Shown here one piece after another: positions 1 to 7,842 of a stretch of DNA of 36,438 bases. The notes under the pieces are model-generated. The model did no database searches, was not told the origin of the DNA, and worked only from the letters and a program-made list of their open reading frames with translations. A program made the position numbers and the translations under genes. Positions within the stretch are counted from its first letter, which is position 1; each line of letters begins with the position of its first letter. Source of the stretch: Rickettsiales bacterium (GTDB taxonomy: Bacteria; Pseudomonadota; Alphaproteobacteria; Rickettsiales; CANDYO01); NCBI GenBank assembly GCA_025210695.1, contig JAOARE010000024.1, forward strand, positions 1 through 36,438, read 5' to 3'.

Positions 1-1419
1 CTTAATAAGACTGCTAGACTTTAATATAGATTTTTTTGTATCTTGACTTACTTCTTCTTTTTTTAGACTGAATCCATGTTTTACCATATTGATAGCTAAT
101 TCAGGTTCGTTATTATTTAGAGCCTGTTTTAGAGGAGATGGAGAAAGTTTAGTACTGAGCTTTAACATTTTTTTTATGGATTTAGTTTCTTTGTCCTTTA
201 TGGCTTCTTTTATAAAGTTATTAACAGTTTCTGGCGTATGTTGATTTAGGAGTTGGAGAGATTTAATATCTTTGTTCTTAACAGCTTCTTTTATAGCTTC
301 TTTAGCTGCTTCTTTTGCCATTTCCTTTAATTCTTCTTTTAATCTGATTGTATTGCTAATAATAGTCTCTTTTATCAGTTCTTCAGTTACTACAGTTTCT
401 TCTGGAAGGCTAAATCTACTTTTTAATTCATCTTGAGTTTCTGGATGGCTTAAGTAATCATCACCTTTTGCTTTTTTTAAATTTTTAAAAGAGATGTCGA
501 TGATATTTTTATATCTATCTATATCAATATCATTTGTAGCTTGGTATAGATCACAAGCAAATTCAGCTCCTTGAAACATTTCTTCGCTATATGTTCTGCC
601 AGAAAGATGTATCATTAGTTTTTTAGTAGTTATGGCATCTTTAGTTGTGCTATAAGATAGACCTTTTCCATAATCTATTCTTGTCCAGTGCTTGCTGCCG
701 TCTGGAAGGGTTTTTAGACCGACATTTCCTGCTTGAGAATCAAAATCAGCAAATAAAGCATTGTCGGCAAATACTCTGCCAAAACCTTTGGCATCTTTTG
801 TTAATTTGAAACTTGTTTTATCTCCGGTTTTTTGTGTGTATGATTCAATAGTTTGAAAATTATCTATAAATGTAGAAGATAATAAGGTTTTTCCTTCATG
901 GTTATATAACCGTCCTTTTGGATAAAATTGACTCCCTCGTGCCCCAGCTAGATTCATAGTTAAATATTCACAAATTTGCTCTCCTTGGTTGTTGGGCTGG
1001 TATAGGGTTCCCGATTCTTTAAGCAGTACTGTTTTATTATGCTTTAAGTCATTCTTTTTTTCATTTTTAGGTAATTTGCGAAATTCTCCCCCTTGAGAAA
1101 CTCCTATTTTTTTAGATCCTGTTTTTTCTAAACTTCTATTTATTTTTGGTGAGGATAGTCTTTGCGTATCCCATGCGGAAGTGACGGAGTTTATTTGATT
1201 TGAAGAAAAATGCTGTGGAGCAGATCTCATAGTTGTTAAAGCTAGTTCTAAGGCATCAGCTTTAATCACCTTTTGCTGGCCCAATTTCTCTAATTCAGAT
1301 TGTAAGTTAGGGGGGTCTTTTTTAGCTATATCTAATATTAATTGAGCTTGCTCCTTTATTTTTTTTTCTCTTTCTTTTTGTAGAGTTTTGATCTTTTTTG
1401 CGGTAAGTTTAGGAGGCAT
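1..1419 (-). CDS. Kinase-like putative effector, C-terminus cut by window edge
   Basis: An open frame of 473 codons starts at ATG 1419 (reverse) and has no stop before the left edge, so the C-terminus is missing. It is a clear paralog of the 554-residue protein at 1726-3390: N-terminal helices align (EQ..IL...P...AL..AL.T), and the core aligns around residues 212-275. That core reads GFGRVFADNALFADFD, then N232-V-G, then RID249-YGKGLSY, and later GRTYSEEMFQG. The D227-x4-N232 and D249-Y-G spacing resembles the catalytic loop and DFG-like metal site of kinase-like folds; this is inference. Before it, EYLTMNLAGARGSQF and LLSSTFIDNF (about 151-185) could be an N-lobe. From about residue 390 there are three degenerate ~27-residue helical repeats, each beginning K-[EQ]-A, ankyrin-like in flavour. 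No signal peptide. Function is not established. Confidence 0.75.
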   Translation of the reverse strand, partial: MPPKLTAKKIKTLQKEREKKIKEQAQLILDIAKKDPPNLQSELEKLGQQKVIKADALELALTTMRSAPQHFSSNQINSVTSAWDTQRLSSPKINRSLEKTGSKKIGVSQGGEFRKLPKNEKKNDLKHNKTVLLKESGTLYQPNNQGEQICEYLTMNLAGARGSQFYPKGRLYNHEGKTLLSSTFIDNFQTIESYTQKTGDKTSFKLTKDAKGFGRVFADNALFADFDSQAGNVGLKTLPDGSKHWTRIDYGKGLSYSTTKDAITTKKLMIHLSGRTYSEEMFQGAEFACDLYQATNDIDIDRYKNIIDISFKNLKKAKGDDYLSHPETQDELKSRFSLPEETVVTEELIKETIISNTIRLKEELKEMAKEAAKEAIKEAVKNKDIKSLQLLNQHTPETVNNFIKEAIKDKETKSIKKMLKLSTKLSPSPLKQALNNNEPELAINMVKHGFSLKKEEVSQDTKKSILKSSSLIK

Positions 1420-1553
1420 GTTAATATTATATAGTTATGATTTATTATTTAGTATCTCTTTGAAAGATAAATAAATAGTTAATCCTGTACAAATTCTTAG
1501 TTTTATAGTTATACTTATCTTGAATCTAAGTTAGATAAAAATGGTTTTAGAAA

Positions 1554-1724
1554 ATGCAAAATATAGAAGAATTACTTGATCTATTAGTCTGTCCTTTGAG
1601 TAAAACAAAGCTGATATATGATAAGGATAAACAAGAATTAGTTAGTTTAGAGAGTAAACTTGCTTATCCTATAATCGATGGTATTCCAGTAATGCTAATT
1701 AACAAAGCTAGAAAAATTCCATAA
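1554..1724 (+). CDS. Trm112/UPF0434-like small protein (YcaR family)
   Basis: This 56-residue frame begins [20 protein letters not shown] and ends [19 protein letters not shown]. It matches the small Trm112-like UPF0434 family: LLxLLVCPLxK at the N-terminus, then a segment with the YPIxDGIPVML signature. The family has a zinc-ribbon-like fold, but here only one Cys (residue 13) is left, as in many bacterial members. In eukaryotes and archaea Trm112 activates tRNA and rRNA methyltransferases; the bacterial role is not settled. The gene points rightward between the two leftward paralogs and its TAA lies one base from the stop of the 1726-3390 gene. An overlapping ATG at 1541 opens a different frame that stops quickly. 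Confidence 0.85.
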   Translation: MQNIEELLDLLVCPLSKTKLIYDKDKQELVSLESKLAYPIIDGIPVMLINKARKIP

Positions 1725-1725
1725 G

Positions 1726-3390
1726 TTAGCGACCTCTAGAAACGGTTTGTTTTTTAATATTGATCATAGGTTTCTTTTGTTGTGATATAGAAGAAAGCTT
1801 TGTAATAGATTCTTTAGCCTCAATTAAGGAAGTAAGCATAGGACTCGAAGTTTCTTTTGCTTTTAAGGTATTGAAATGATCTGGGTTTTTAAAATCTACG
1901 CCCTTTTTTTCTATTTGAGTCATAAATTTTCCATAATCTATTTTTCCATTCACCATAGATTCTTTATATGCGTCCAGAGCATCTCTAGGGTGAGAAGGAA
2001 AAATTTCTTGCATTTTGCTTTCCGCCATATTACGTAGATTTACGCAAGAATTCTGCATATAGTGACAGACTCTTCTTTTTATTGATTCTTCGGTTAACTC
2101 CTCTTCAGGGCTGAATCTCATCCTTCTTTTAAGGGGTTCACTAATTTCTGGGTTATTTAAGAACTCATTCCCATAAGCTTCGCGTAAATTTTTCATTGTG
2201 AATTCTATAACTGCTTCTGTATTGGATTGATCAAATCTTGAGGCTGTGGCTTCAATTTCTCCAGCAAAGTCTATTCCTTGAAACATTTTCTCAGTATATG
2301 ATCGTGGAGTAAGATTTAATAATCTATCTTCAAATTGGTTAGAAGTTCCTATTGATTGATAAGATAAAGCTTTACCAAAATCTATTCTAGCAAAGGTTTT
2401 ATTATTTCCTTCGGTTAAGAAACCTATATTCGTGGCATTCATATCAGGGTCTGCCACTAAATAGCTTGTAGCAAAACATTTACCAAATCCAGAGATATAT
2501 GGTTCTTCAACTTTTCTGCCAAATCTTCTGTCTCTTTCTAATTCGGATTTATATTCATAATAATCTTTGTAATCTTTTAGTCCTTTTGAAACAACAGACG
2601 TTTTTTCATTTTCTACTAAAATTCTTATTTTAGGAGATTCTCTTTCTGAGTCTAAATATAAATGAGAAAGATTGGTGCCAAGAATTTCAGAAACATCTTC
2701 TCCTTTTCCATCATAGTGTTCTATGTTTTCTTCATCTCCTTCTATGATATTAGGGGTACTACGATTAGAAGATTCAGAGGGAAGAGTGGTTCTATCTAAA
2801 GAATTAAATTCATCATTGTAAGAAATATCTGATTCATCATCCGAGCTGTCATCATCTGAAGATAAAGAATATGATCTACTGCGGTTAAAAAGATTGGATT
2901 GAATAAATGGAGAGTGTTCTTGACTTTGGGAGTTATAGCTTTCATCATCTGAATAATCAGTGCTACCATCAGATGAATAGTCATCGTCTTCACCAATAGC
3001 GGTATCAGCAGTGGCCCCTTGCTTTGCAAACCAAATATTTTTATGTTTCTCTTTTTCTTGTTCTCCTTGTTTTATAGATTTTTTTGCTTTGTTCCCTGGG
3101 GAAACTCCGTAATCTTTAGCCCCGGATGAGTAAAATGGATTATGACCAGATTTTTCTTTTTTTACTTCTCCTACATCTTTCTCTAATTTTTTTCTATTTA
3201 AATAGGATAAATTCTGTGATGTGCTTTTTTTTGTTTTGGTTGTTTCTAGTGCATTTTTTAGAGCTTGAAGTTTTAACTTAGGAATATCATCTAATTTTTC
3301 TTTAAATTCTCTAGCAGGCAAATTCTGCTCTATAAGGTTAAGAATTATATTTGTTTGCTCTGATATTAATTCTTCTTTTGATTTTGTCAT
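1726..3390 (-). CDS. Kinase-like putative effector, paralog of the gene at 1-1419
   Basis: This encodes a 554-residue protein with no signal peptide or membrane segment. Residues 1-60 form Lys/Glu helices alignable with the neighbour's N-terminus. Residues about 130-235 are Ser/Asp/Glu-rich and probably disordered. The core follows: GFGKCFATSYLVADPD, N-x-G after x4, ARIDFGKALSY, and RSYTEKMFQGIDFAGE, each matching the left paralog in order. The D-x4-N plus D-F-G-K pattern suggests a kinase-like or phosphotransferase fold (inference). The C-terminus is basic and ends KKQTVSRGR, a charge pattern seen in several Rickettsiales type IV secretion substrates. The start ATG at 3390 is preceded by GAGGATAAT. 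The N-lobe-like part seen in the paralog is hard to find here. Gene duplication with strong divergence is the likely origin. Function is unknown. Confidence 0.8.
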   Translation of the reverse strand: MTKSKEELISEQTNIILNLIEQNLPAREFKEKLDDIPKLKLQALKNALETTKTKKSTSQNLSYLNRKKLEKDVGEVKKEKSGHNPFYSSGAKDYGVSPGNKAKKSIKQGEQEKEKHKNIWFAKQGATADTAIGEDDDYSSDGSTDYSDDESYNSQSQEHSPFIQSNLFNRSRSYSLSSDDDSSDDESDISYNDEFNSLDRTTLPSESSNRSTPNIIEGDEENIEHYDGKGEDVSEILGTNLSHLYLDSERESPKIRILVENEKTSVVSKGLKDYKDYYEYKSELERDRRFGRKVEEPYISGFGKCFATSYLVADPDMNATNIGFLTEGNNKTFARIDFGKALSYQSIGTSNQFEDRLLNLTPRSYTEKMFQGIDFAGEIEATASRFDQSNTEAVIEFTMKNLREAYGNEFLNNPEISEPLKRRMRFSPEEELTEESIKRRVCHYMQNSCVNLRNMAESKMQEIFPSHPRDALDAYKESMVNGKIDYGKFMTQIEKKGVDFKNPDHFNTLKAKETSSPMLTSLIEAKESITKLSSISQQKKPMINIKKQTVSRGR

Positions 3391-3576
3391 ATTATTATCC
3401 TCTATACTTTGAAGGTAGCTCCTAAATGCTGTTACTTTGCGGTAATTTACTTAAAAACAACTATAGACTGGCAGTTTTTTGAATAGATGTATTGTATGTT
3501 CAAATGATTAATTATGTGTTAATTTAAGCCAGATTATCATCAAGCTGCTACCAAGAGAAAAAATTAAAATATTAAC

Positions 3577-3605
3577 TAGCCAAATAGATGTTTTTCTATT
3601 ATAAT
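3577..3605 (+). promoter_or_regulatory. Candidate sigma-70 promoter of rpoH
   Basis: TAGCCA (4 of 6 matches to the -35 consensus) is separated by 17 bases from a perfect TATAAT at 3600-3605, about 80 bases upstream of the rpoH ATG. It would be the distal, housekeeping promoter. The assignment rests on sequence match only. Confidence 0.45.
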
Positions 3606-3610
3606 ACGCG

Positions 3611-3644
3611 ATAGGGGCTTGAAAAATCGATCTACCCCTATTAT
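3611..3644 (+). promoter_or_regulatory. Candidate sigma-32 promoter / inverted repeat before rpoH
   Basis: CTTGAAA at 3618 followed by CCCCTATTAT at 3635-3644 resembles the heat-shock promoter consensus (CTTGAAA then CCCCAT-like -10), though the spacer is short. The same bases also form an inverted repeat, ATAGGGG (3611-3617) with CCCCTAT (3635-3641), so an operator or hairpin is an alternative reading. Autoregulated rpoH promoters are known in alphaproteobacteria such as Caulobacter. Confidence 0.4.
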
Positions 3645-3685
3645 CTTAATACACAAAGAAACCTATATATTTAGGAGGGAGATAG

Positions 3686-4549
3686 ATGTCAAGTTATTTA
3701 CCAGCAATTAGTGACAGCAATACTGGATTCTTAGATTATTTGCGCACAATAAATAATATACCTTCTCTAGAACAATCTGAGGAATATATATTGTCTAAGC
3801 GTTATAGTGAAGATCAAGATATGTCTGCTGCACAAAAATTGGTCGAGAGTCATCTTAAATTAGTAGCAAAAGTTGCTATGTCCTTCCGTAATTATGGTCT
3901 TCCGGTAGTAGAACTTGTTTCTGAAGGTAATATTGGTTTAATGCAGGCGGTAAAGAAGTTTGATCCTGAAAGGGGTATTAGACTTTCTACATACGCTATG
4001 TGGTGGATTAGAGCTTCAATTCAAGAATATATTTTAAAATCATGGTCTTTAGTAAAGATTGGTACAACTGCTGCTCAAAAGAAGTTATTCTTTAATCTTG
4101 GTAGGTTAAAGAGAAAAATTTTTAATACAGAAGGACGTGATTTTAATAGCGATGATTACGGTCAGGTTGCATCCGAGCTTAATGTAGCAGAGTCAGAAGT
4201 TGCTGAAATGGATGTTAGACTAAAACAAGATAAGTTTTTAGATGATCCAGTGGGGGAAGAAGATGGAGGAAGTTTGCTTGATCTTATACCAGAGACTCGT
4301 GCAAGTCAGGAAATAGTTTGTCTTAAGCTCCAAGAGCAAAAGAATCGTAAGAATATGTTGCAGAGTGCTATGTCTCAACTTAATGAGCGCGAGCAATACA
4401 TAATTACTGCTAGAAAACTTAGTGACTCTCCGATGACTCTTGAAGATTTAAGCTGTCATTTTTCTGTATCTAAAGAAAGAATCAGGCAGATTGAAGAAAA
4501 AGCTATGGAAAAAATGACTAGCTTTGTTTCTTCAACTAAGGTTGCTTAA
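3686..4549 (+). CDS. rpoH: RNA polymerase heat-shock sigma factor (sigma-32)
   Basis: A 287-residue sigma-70-family protein of usual RpoH length. Region 2 spans about residues 50-120, with LVESHLKLVAKVA, EGNIGLMQAVKKFDPERG and the -10 recognition helix STYAMWWIRASIQEYIL. The RpoH-box QKKLFFNLGRLKRK follows at 131-144 and distinguishes it from RpoD. Region 4 (about 225-280) ends in a helix-turn-helix, LEDLSCHFSVSKERIRQIE. The protein directs transcription of chaperone and protease genes on heat or folding stress. AGGAGGG lies 7 bases before the ATG. The upstream region holds two promoter candidates, one of sigma-32 type, consistent with autoregulation. It converges with the symporter gene; the two stops are 3 bases apart, with no room for a classic terminator between them. 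Confidence 0.97.
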   Translation: MSSYLPAISDSNTGFLDYLRTINNIPSLEQSEEYILSKRYSEDQDMSAAQKLVESHLKLVAKVAMSFRNYGLPVVELVSEGNIGLMQAVKKFDPERGIRLSTYAMWWIRASIQEYILKSWSLVKIGTTAAQKKLFFNLGRLKRKIFNTEGRDFNSDDYGQVASELNVAESEVAEMDVRLKQDKFLDDPVGEEDGGSLLDLIPETRASQEIVCLKLQEQKNRKNMLQSAMSQLNEREQYIITARKLSDSPMTLEDLSCHFSVSKERIRQIEEKAMEKMTSFVSSTKVA

Positions 4550-4552
4550 AAA

Positions 4553-5764
4553 TTAACTTTCATATTTCTTTTTATCTAACAGTCCCTCTGAATGATCAAT
4601 ACAGAGGGTCACTGCAGCATCTCCAGTTATGCTAATTGTTGTGCGCATCATATCTATAATACGATCTATTCCTGCGATTAGTGCTATTCCTTCAATAGGT
4701 AGCCCAACAGCTCCTAAAACCATTGGTAGCATAACAATAGTTCCTCCTGGAATTCCAGCTCCACCAATGGATCCTAAAGTTCCTGTTAAAATAATAATAC
4801 TATAATCACTAATTCCTAAAATCTTTCCAGTTGCTTGGGCAAAGAATAATGCACATATTGTTATATAAATAGCTATACCGTCCATGTTAATTGAAGCACC
4901 AAGCGGCAGAACAAAGGATGAGCTAAATTTGGAAACACCTAATTTTTCTTGGCATACCTTAATAGTGGTAGGAAGAGCTGCTTTACTGCTGCTAGTAGAA
5001 AAGGATATTGTTTGGTATTCCAAGCTCTTTCTAAAGAACTGTTTGGGTGAAAGATTGGTGAATACATAAATCATTAGACCAAATATTAAATATTGAATAC
5101 CAAAAGCTAAATAAGCACATAAGACTAATTTTATTAGGTTAATTAGTATTTCAAGCCCCTGTATTCCAATTACCCATGCTGTTAAAGCGCAGGCAGCCAA
5201 TGGTGATAATTGAATTATAAGATGAACCATTTTAAAAACCAAATTTGATGAAACTTGAATTATATCTATAATCTTTTTTGAAGATTTTAAATCTAGTTTA
5301 TTAACAGTAATTCCTGTGAAAAGAGCAAAAAACACCACTTGGAGTATGGATCCTTGGGCCATTGCTCCAATTGCATTATCTGGAACTATTTCTAAAATAG
5401 AGTTCATTATATTAGTTATGCTGGTTCCTTTAGGCAATTCAGCGGCTTCGCTATCAAAATCTAATATTATTCCAGAACCTGGTTTGAAAAAACTTCCAAC
5501 ACTTAAACCAATTATCACAGCAAAAATCGTGGTAGCAACATAAGCAAGCGATGCTTTTAATCCTACTCTACCTAGTATTTCTGAATTTTGAGCACTAGTA
5601 ATCCCTCCAACAATGGCAAAGAATATTAGCGGAACAATAATCATTTTTATTAAGCGAATGAACAGGTCACCAAATGGTTTAAGATATACAACATTTTCTT
5701 TTAAGACCAATCCTAAGAATACGCCGAGAGCTAGACCAATTAAAACTTTTTTCCATAATTGCAT
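4553..5764 (-). CDS. SDF-family Na+/H+:dicarboxylate (glutamate/aspartate) symporter
   Basis: A 403-residue polytopic inner-membrane protein with the layout of GltP/DctA transporters. Hairpin 1 shows SFSTSSSKAALPTT, helix 7 shows GASINMDGIAIY with the NMDG motif, hairpin 2 shows GGAGIPGGTIVMLP, and helix 8 shows DRIIDMMRTTISITGD. It would import glutamate, aspartate or C4-dicarboxylates from the host with cations. In helix 8, the archaeal GltPh residues D394, R397, T398 and D405 correspond to D371, R374, T375 and D382. The substrate-binding Asn401 is Ser378 here, so substrate preference may differ. The Arg at 374 favours an acidic substrate over a neutral one. The gene stands alone on the minus strand, between convergent rpoH and the cdsA operon. 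Confidence 0.93.
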   Translation of the reverse strand: MQLWKKVLIGLALGVFLGLVLKENVVYLKPFGDLFIRLIKMIIVPLIFFAIVGGITSAQNSEILGRVGLKASLAYVATTIFAVIIGLSVGSFFKPGSGIILDFDSEAAELPKGTSITNIMNSILEIVPDNAIGAMAQGSILQVVFFALFTGITVNKLDLKSSKKIIDIIQVSSNLVFKMVHLIIQLSPLAACALTAWVIGIQGLEILINLIKLVLCAYLAFGIQYLIFGLMIYVFTNLSPKQFFRKSLEYQTISFSTSSSKAALPTTIKVCQEKLGVSKFSSSFVLPLGASINMDGIAIYITICALFFAQATGKILGISDYSIIILTGTLGSIGGAGIPGGTIVMLPMVLGAVGLPIEGIALIAGIDRIIDMMRTTISITGDAAVTLCIDHSEGLLDKKKYES

Positions 5765-5862
5765 AATACATATTCCTTAAGACTCTTTTTCATTGGAGTA
5801 TTATTTAAAATCTTGGCAGTTTGGTCAAGATATTTATTAAAATGGGGAGAAACATAGGAAGC

Positions 5863-5892
5863 TTTATGCCCTATGTATGAATAGGGCATAAA
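5863..5892 (-). terminator. Hairpin downstream of cdsA
   Basis: A perfect 12-bp inverted repeat (TTTATGCCCTAT with ATAGGGCATAAA, 6-base loop) lies 12 bases after the cdsA stop. It lacks a clear U-tract on the minus strand, so it may be a weak terminator or an mRNA 3' stabiliser. Confidence 0.5.
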
Positions 5893-5903
5893 TGAAATAA
5901 TTA

Positions 5904-6554
5904 TTACTGTAGGCAGATAGCACCTAAAGCAACAAGTATTGCCACTAAGAGCACTCCGTCTAATCTGTCAAGTAGTCCGCCATGTCCGGGGATCAAGCTG
6001 CCGCTATTTTTTACGTCACATTTTCTTTTTGCCCATGATTCAATTAAGTCACCAATAGAAGCAAATACAGCTACTACTACTCCAGTAATCATACTTTCTG
6101 CAAGAACAGGGCTTATTGCTACACTGCACAGAATTCCTCCAAAAAAACCAAACCAAGTTTTATTAGGGCTAACTTTAGGACATAATTTTTTTCCACCTAA
6201 GAGTTTACCAAAAATATATCCACCTATATCATTTGCCCAGACTAACACAAATATTGAAATAACTGTTGCAACGCCATTAAATTTGACTACTCCATTAAGA
6301 ATAGAATCTTGCTGTATGATCCAAAGTAGAGAAATGCTTGCTAATAGAATATACACAACTCCAGATATCTTCCATATATTATTTTTCTTTTCTGTTATGT
6401 ATAACCATTCTCCTCCCATAATAATAGCAATCGCTAATACTAAGGTTGTGAAATAGAATCCTGATAAATTTATTATTAAGAGTACTAGTGGTGCTAATAT
6501 ACATGCAGAAATTAGTCTTAAAGTAAAATTAGATATTTTTCCTTTATAAACCAT
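5904..6554 (-). CDS. cdsA: Phosphatidate cytidylyltransferase
   Basis: A 216-residue membrane protein that makes CDP-diacylglycerol from CTP and phosphatidic acid, the branch point for all bacterial phospholipids. It has about six membrane segments and the family signature near the C-terminus: GDLIESWAKRKCD, then SLIPGHGGLLDRLDG. Other conserved sites are WANDIGGYIFGK (about 106-117) and SPNKTWFG (129-136). It is short for the family (usually 230-285), losing N-terminal membrane sequence. In the signature the canonical Lys-Asp-x-Gly is Lys182-Asn183-Ser-Gly, confirmed from the codon AAT; this Asp is normally invariant. The start overlaps the uppS stop by 11 bases, so translation is probably coupled. 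Confidence 0.93.
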   Translation of the reverse strand: MVYKGKISNFTLRLISACILAPLVLLIINLSGFYFTTLVLAIAIIMGGEWLYITEKKNNIWKISGVVYILLASISLLWIIQQDSILNGVVKFNGVATVISIFVLVWANDIGGYIFGKLLGGKKLCPKVSPNKTWFGFFGGILCSVAISPVLAESMITGVVVAVFASIGDLIESWAKRKCDVKNSGSLIPGHGGLLDRLDGVLLVAILVALGAICLQ

Positions 6555-7242
6555 AACGTCTCTCCCTTTTATAATAGTTATTTATGGCCTTACGCAAATG
6601 AGTTGAATTAAAGTCTGGCCATAATGTTTTAGTAAAATAAAGTTCACTATATGCAATTTGCCAAAGAAGAAAGTTACTTATTCTATGTTCACCACTAGTT
6701 CTAATTAGCAGATCTGGATCTGGAACTTTGTCAGTGTATAGATAGCTAGAGAACAAATCTTCATTTATATCTTGCTTATTTATTTTACCACAAATAAGAT
6801 CACTGCAAAGTTTTTTTTGAGCATTAATAATTTCTTCTCTTGCTCCGTAGCTAAGAGCAATTTGTAAATATAACCTAGTATTGTTTTTTGTTTCTTCCTC
6901 GCATTTATCAATTAATTCTCTAAGGTCCTCAGAAAATTTACTCTTATCTCCAATTATTTTAATGCTAACCTTTTGTTCCACTAGTAAATTCAATTCATTG
7001 GAAAGATAAAATTTAAGTAATTCCATCAAATCATTAACTTCTCTGGGGTCTCGATGCCAATTTTCTGAAGAGAAGGTATATAAAGTTAAATAAGGTATTT
7101 TTAGTTTCAAACAGCTAATAAGGGTTTTTCTAGCGGCTTCGGCACCTTGTTTATGTCCCATAGCAGTGGATAAGCCATGTTTTGCAGCCCAGCGACTATT
7201 GCCGTCCATAATGATAGCAATATGTTTTAGTTTATTTTTCAT
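6544..7242 (-). CDS. uppS: Undecaprenyl diphosphate synthase (cis-prenyltransferase)
   Basis: This 232-residue enzyme condenses isopentenyl diphosphate onto farnesyl diphosphate to make the C55 lipid carrier of cell-wall synthesis. All family regions are present: HIAIIMDGNSRWA with the catalytic Asp13, GHKQGAE, TLYTFSSENW, and near the C-terminus DLLIRTSGEHRISNFLLWQ. Its length is near the usual 240-250. It is the middle gene of nrdR-uppS-cdsA, overlapping both neighbours by 11 bases, and pairing with cdsA is common in bacteria. Presence of this gene suggests that some peptidoglycan or other lipid-carrier-dependent glycan synthesis is kept. Confidence 0.96.
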   Translation of the reverse strand: MKNKLKHIAIIMDGNSRWAAKHGLSTAMGHKQGAEAARKTLISCLKLKIPYLTLYTFSSENWHRDPREVNDLMELLKFYLSNELNLLVEQKVSIKIIGDKSKFSEDLRELIDKCEEETKNNTRLYLQIALSYGAREEIINAQKKLCSDLICGKINKQDINEDLFSSYLYTDKVPDPDLLIRTSGEHRISNFLLWQIAYSELYFTKTLWPDFNSTHLRKAINNYYKRERRYGL

Positions 7243-7693
7243 TTTTACCTAATTGATCATGAATGAACTCTTCAAAATTTGCAGCAGTGCTGAAGTCTTT
7301 ATATACAGAAGCAAATCTAACATAAGCTACTTGATCAATTTTAGAAAGTTCTTTCATAATTGCTTCACCTATAACATTGGTAGAAATTTCTCCTTCATTC
7401 AGGCTTTCTAAATTAGAAACTAGAGTGTTTACAATATTATCTATTTTTTCTAATGAAATCATTCTTTTGCGAAGAGCAGTGCTTATAGCCCTAGTAATTT
7501 TATCACGATCAAAAGGTTTTTTATCTCCATTTTTTTTAATAACAAGAAAATCTCTCATTTGAATACGTTCTATTGTTGTGAACCTAGAATCGCATTTATC
7601 ACAAAATCTACGACGACGAACTGAAGATTTATCTTCAGAAGGTCTTGAGTCTTTTACTTGAGTATCTTCATCTCCACAAAAGGGGCAGCGCAT
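7232..7693 (-). CDS. nrdR: Transcriptional repressor NrdR
   Basis: A 153-residue protein of standard NrdR length. The N-terminal zinc ribbon has Cys3, Cys6, Cys31 and Cys34 (MRCPFCGDEDTQV, then RRRFCDKCDSRFTT). It is followed by an ATP-cone domain from about residue 46 (FLVIKKNGDKKPFDRDKI) to 136. NrdR senses ATP/dATP and represses ribonucleotide reductase genes by binding NrdR boxes. It is first in an operon with uppS and cdsA. No nrd gene lies in the window, so its targets are elsewhere. Confidence 0.97.
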   Translation of the reverse strand: MRCPFCGDEDTQVKDSRPSEDKSSVRRRRFCDKCDSRFTTIERIQMRDFLVIKKNGDKKPFDRDKITRAISTALRKRMISLEKIDNIVNTLVSNLESLNEGEISTNVIGEAIMKELSKIDQVAYVRFASVYKDFSTAANFEEFIHDQLGKNEK

Positions 7694-7799
7694 ATATTAG
7701 CTCATATATTAATAATTCCTGATAATCATATTGTTAATAGTGAGAAATTGCAAGAAAATCTTATGATAGAGAAGGGGAGTAGAGGAGTTTTAAAAAAAG

Positions 7800-7830
7800 A
7801 AAAGCCAACCTTTTAGTGAGGTTGGCTTTT
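7800..7830 (-). terminator. Intrinsic terminator of the 7843-8922 gene
   Basis: A perfect 12-bp stem (AAAAGCCAACCT with AGGTTGGCTTTT, 7-base loop) is followed on the minus strand by a run of seven T. It sits 12 bases past the stop of the coiled-coil gene. Confidence 0.85.
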
Positions 7831-7842
7831 ATCATTAATTTA

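Noticed and set aside
2796-3029. A 77-residue Met/Leu-rich minus-strand open frame
   Set aside because: It is an out-of-frame reading of the Ser/Asp-rich low-complexity part of the kinase-like gene.
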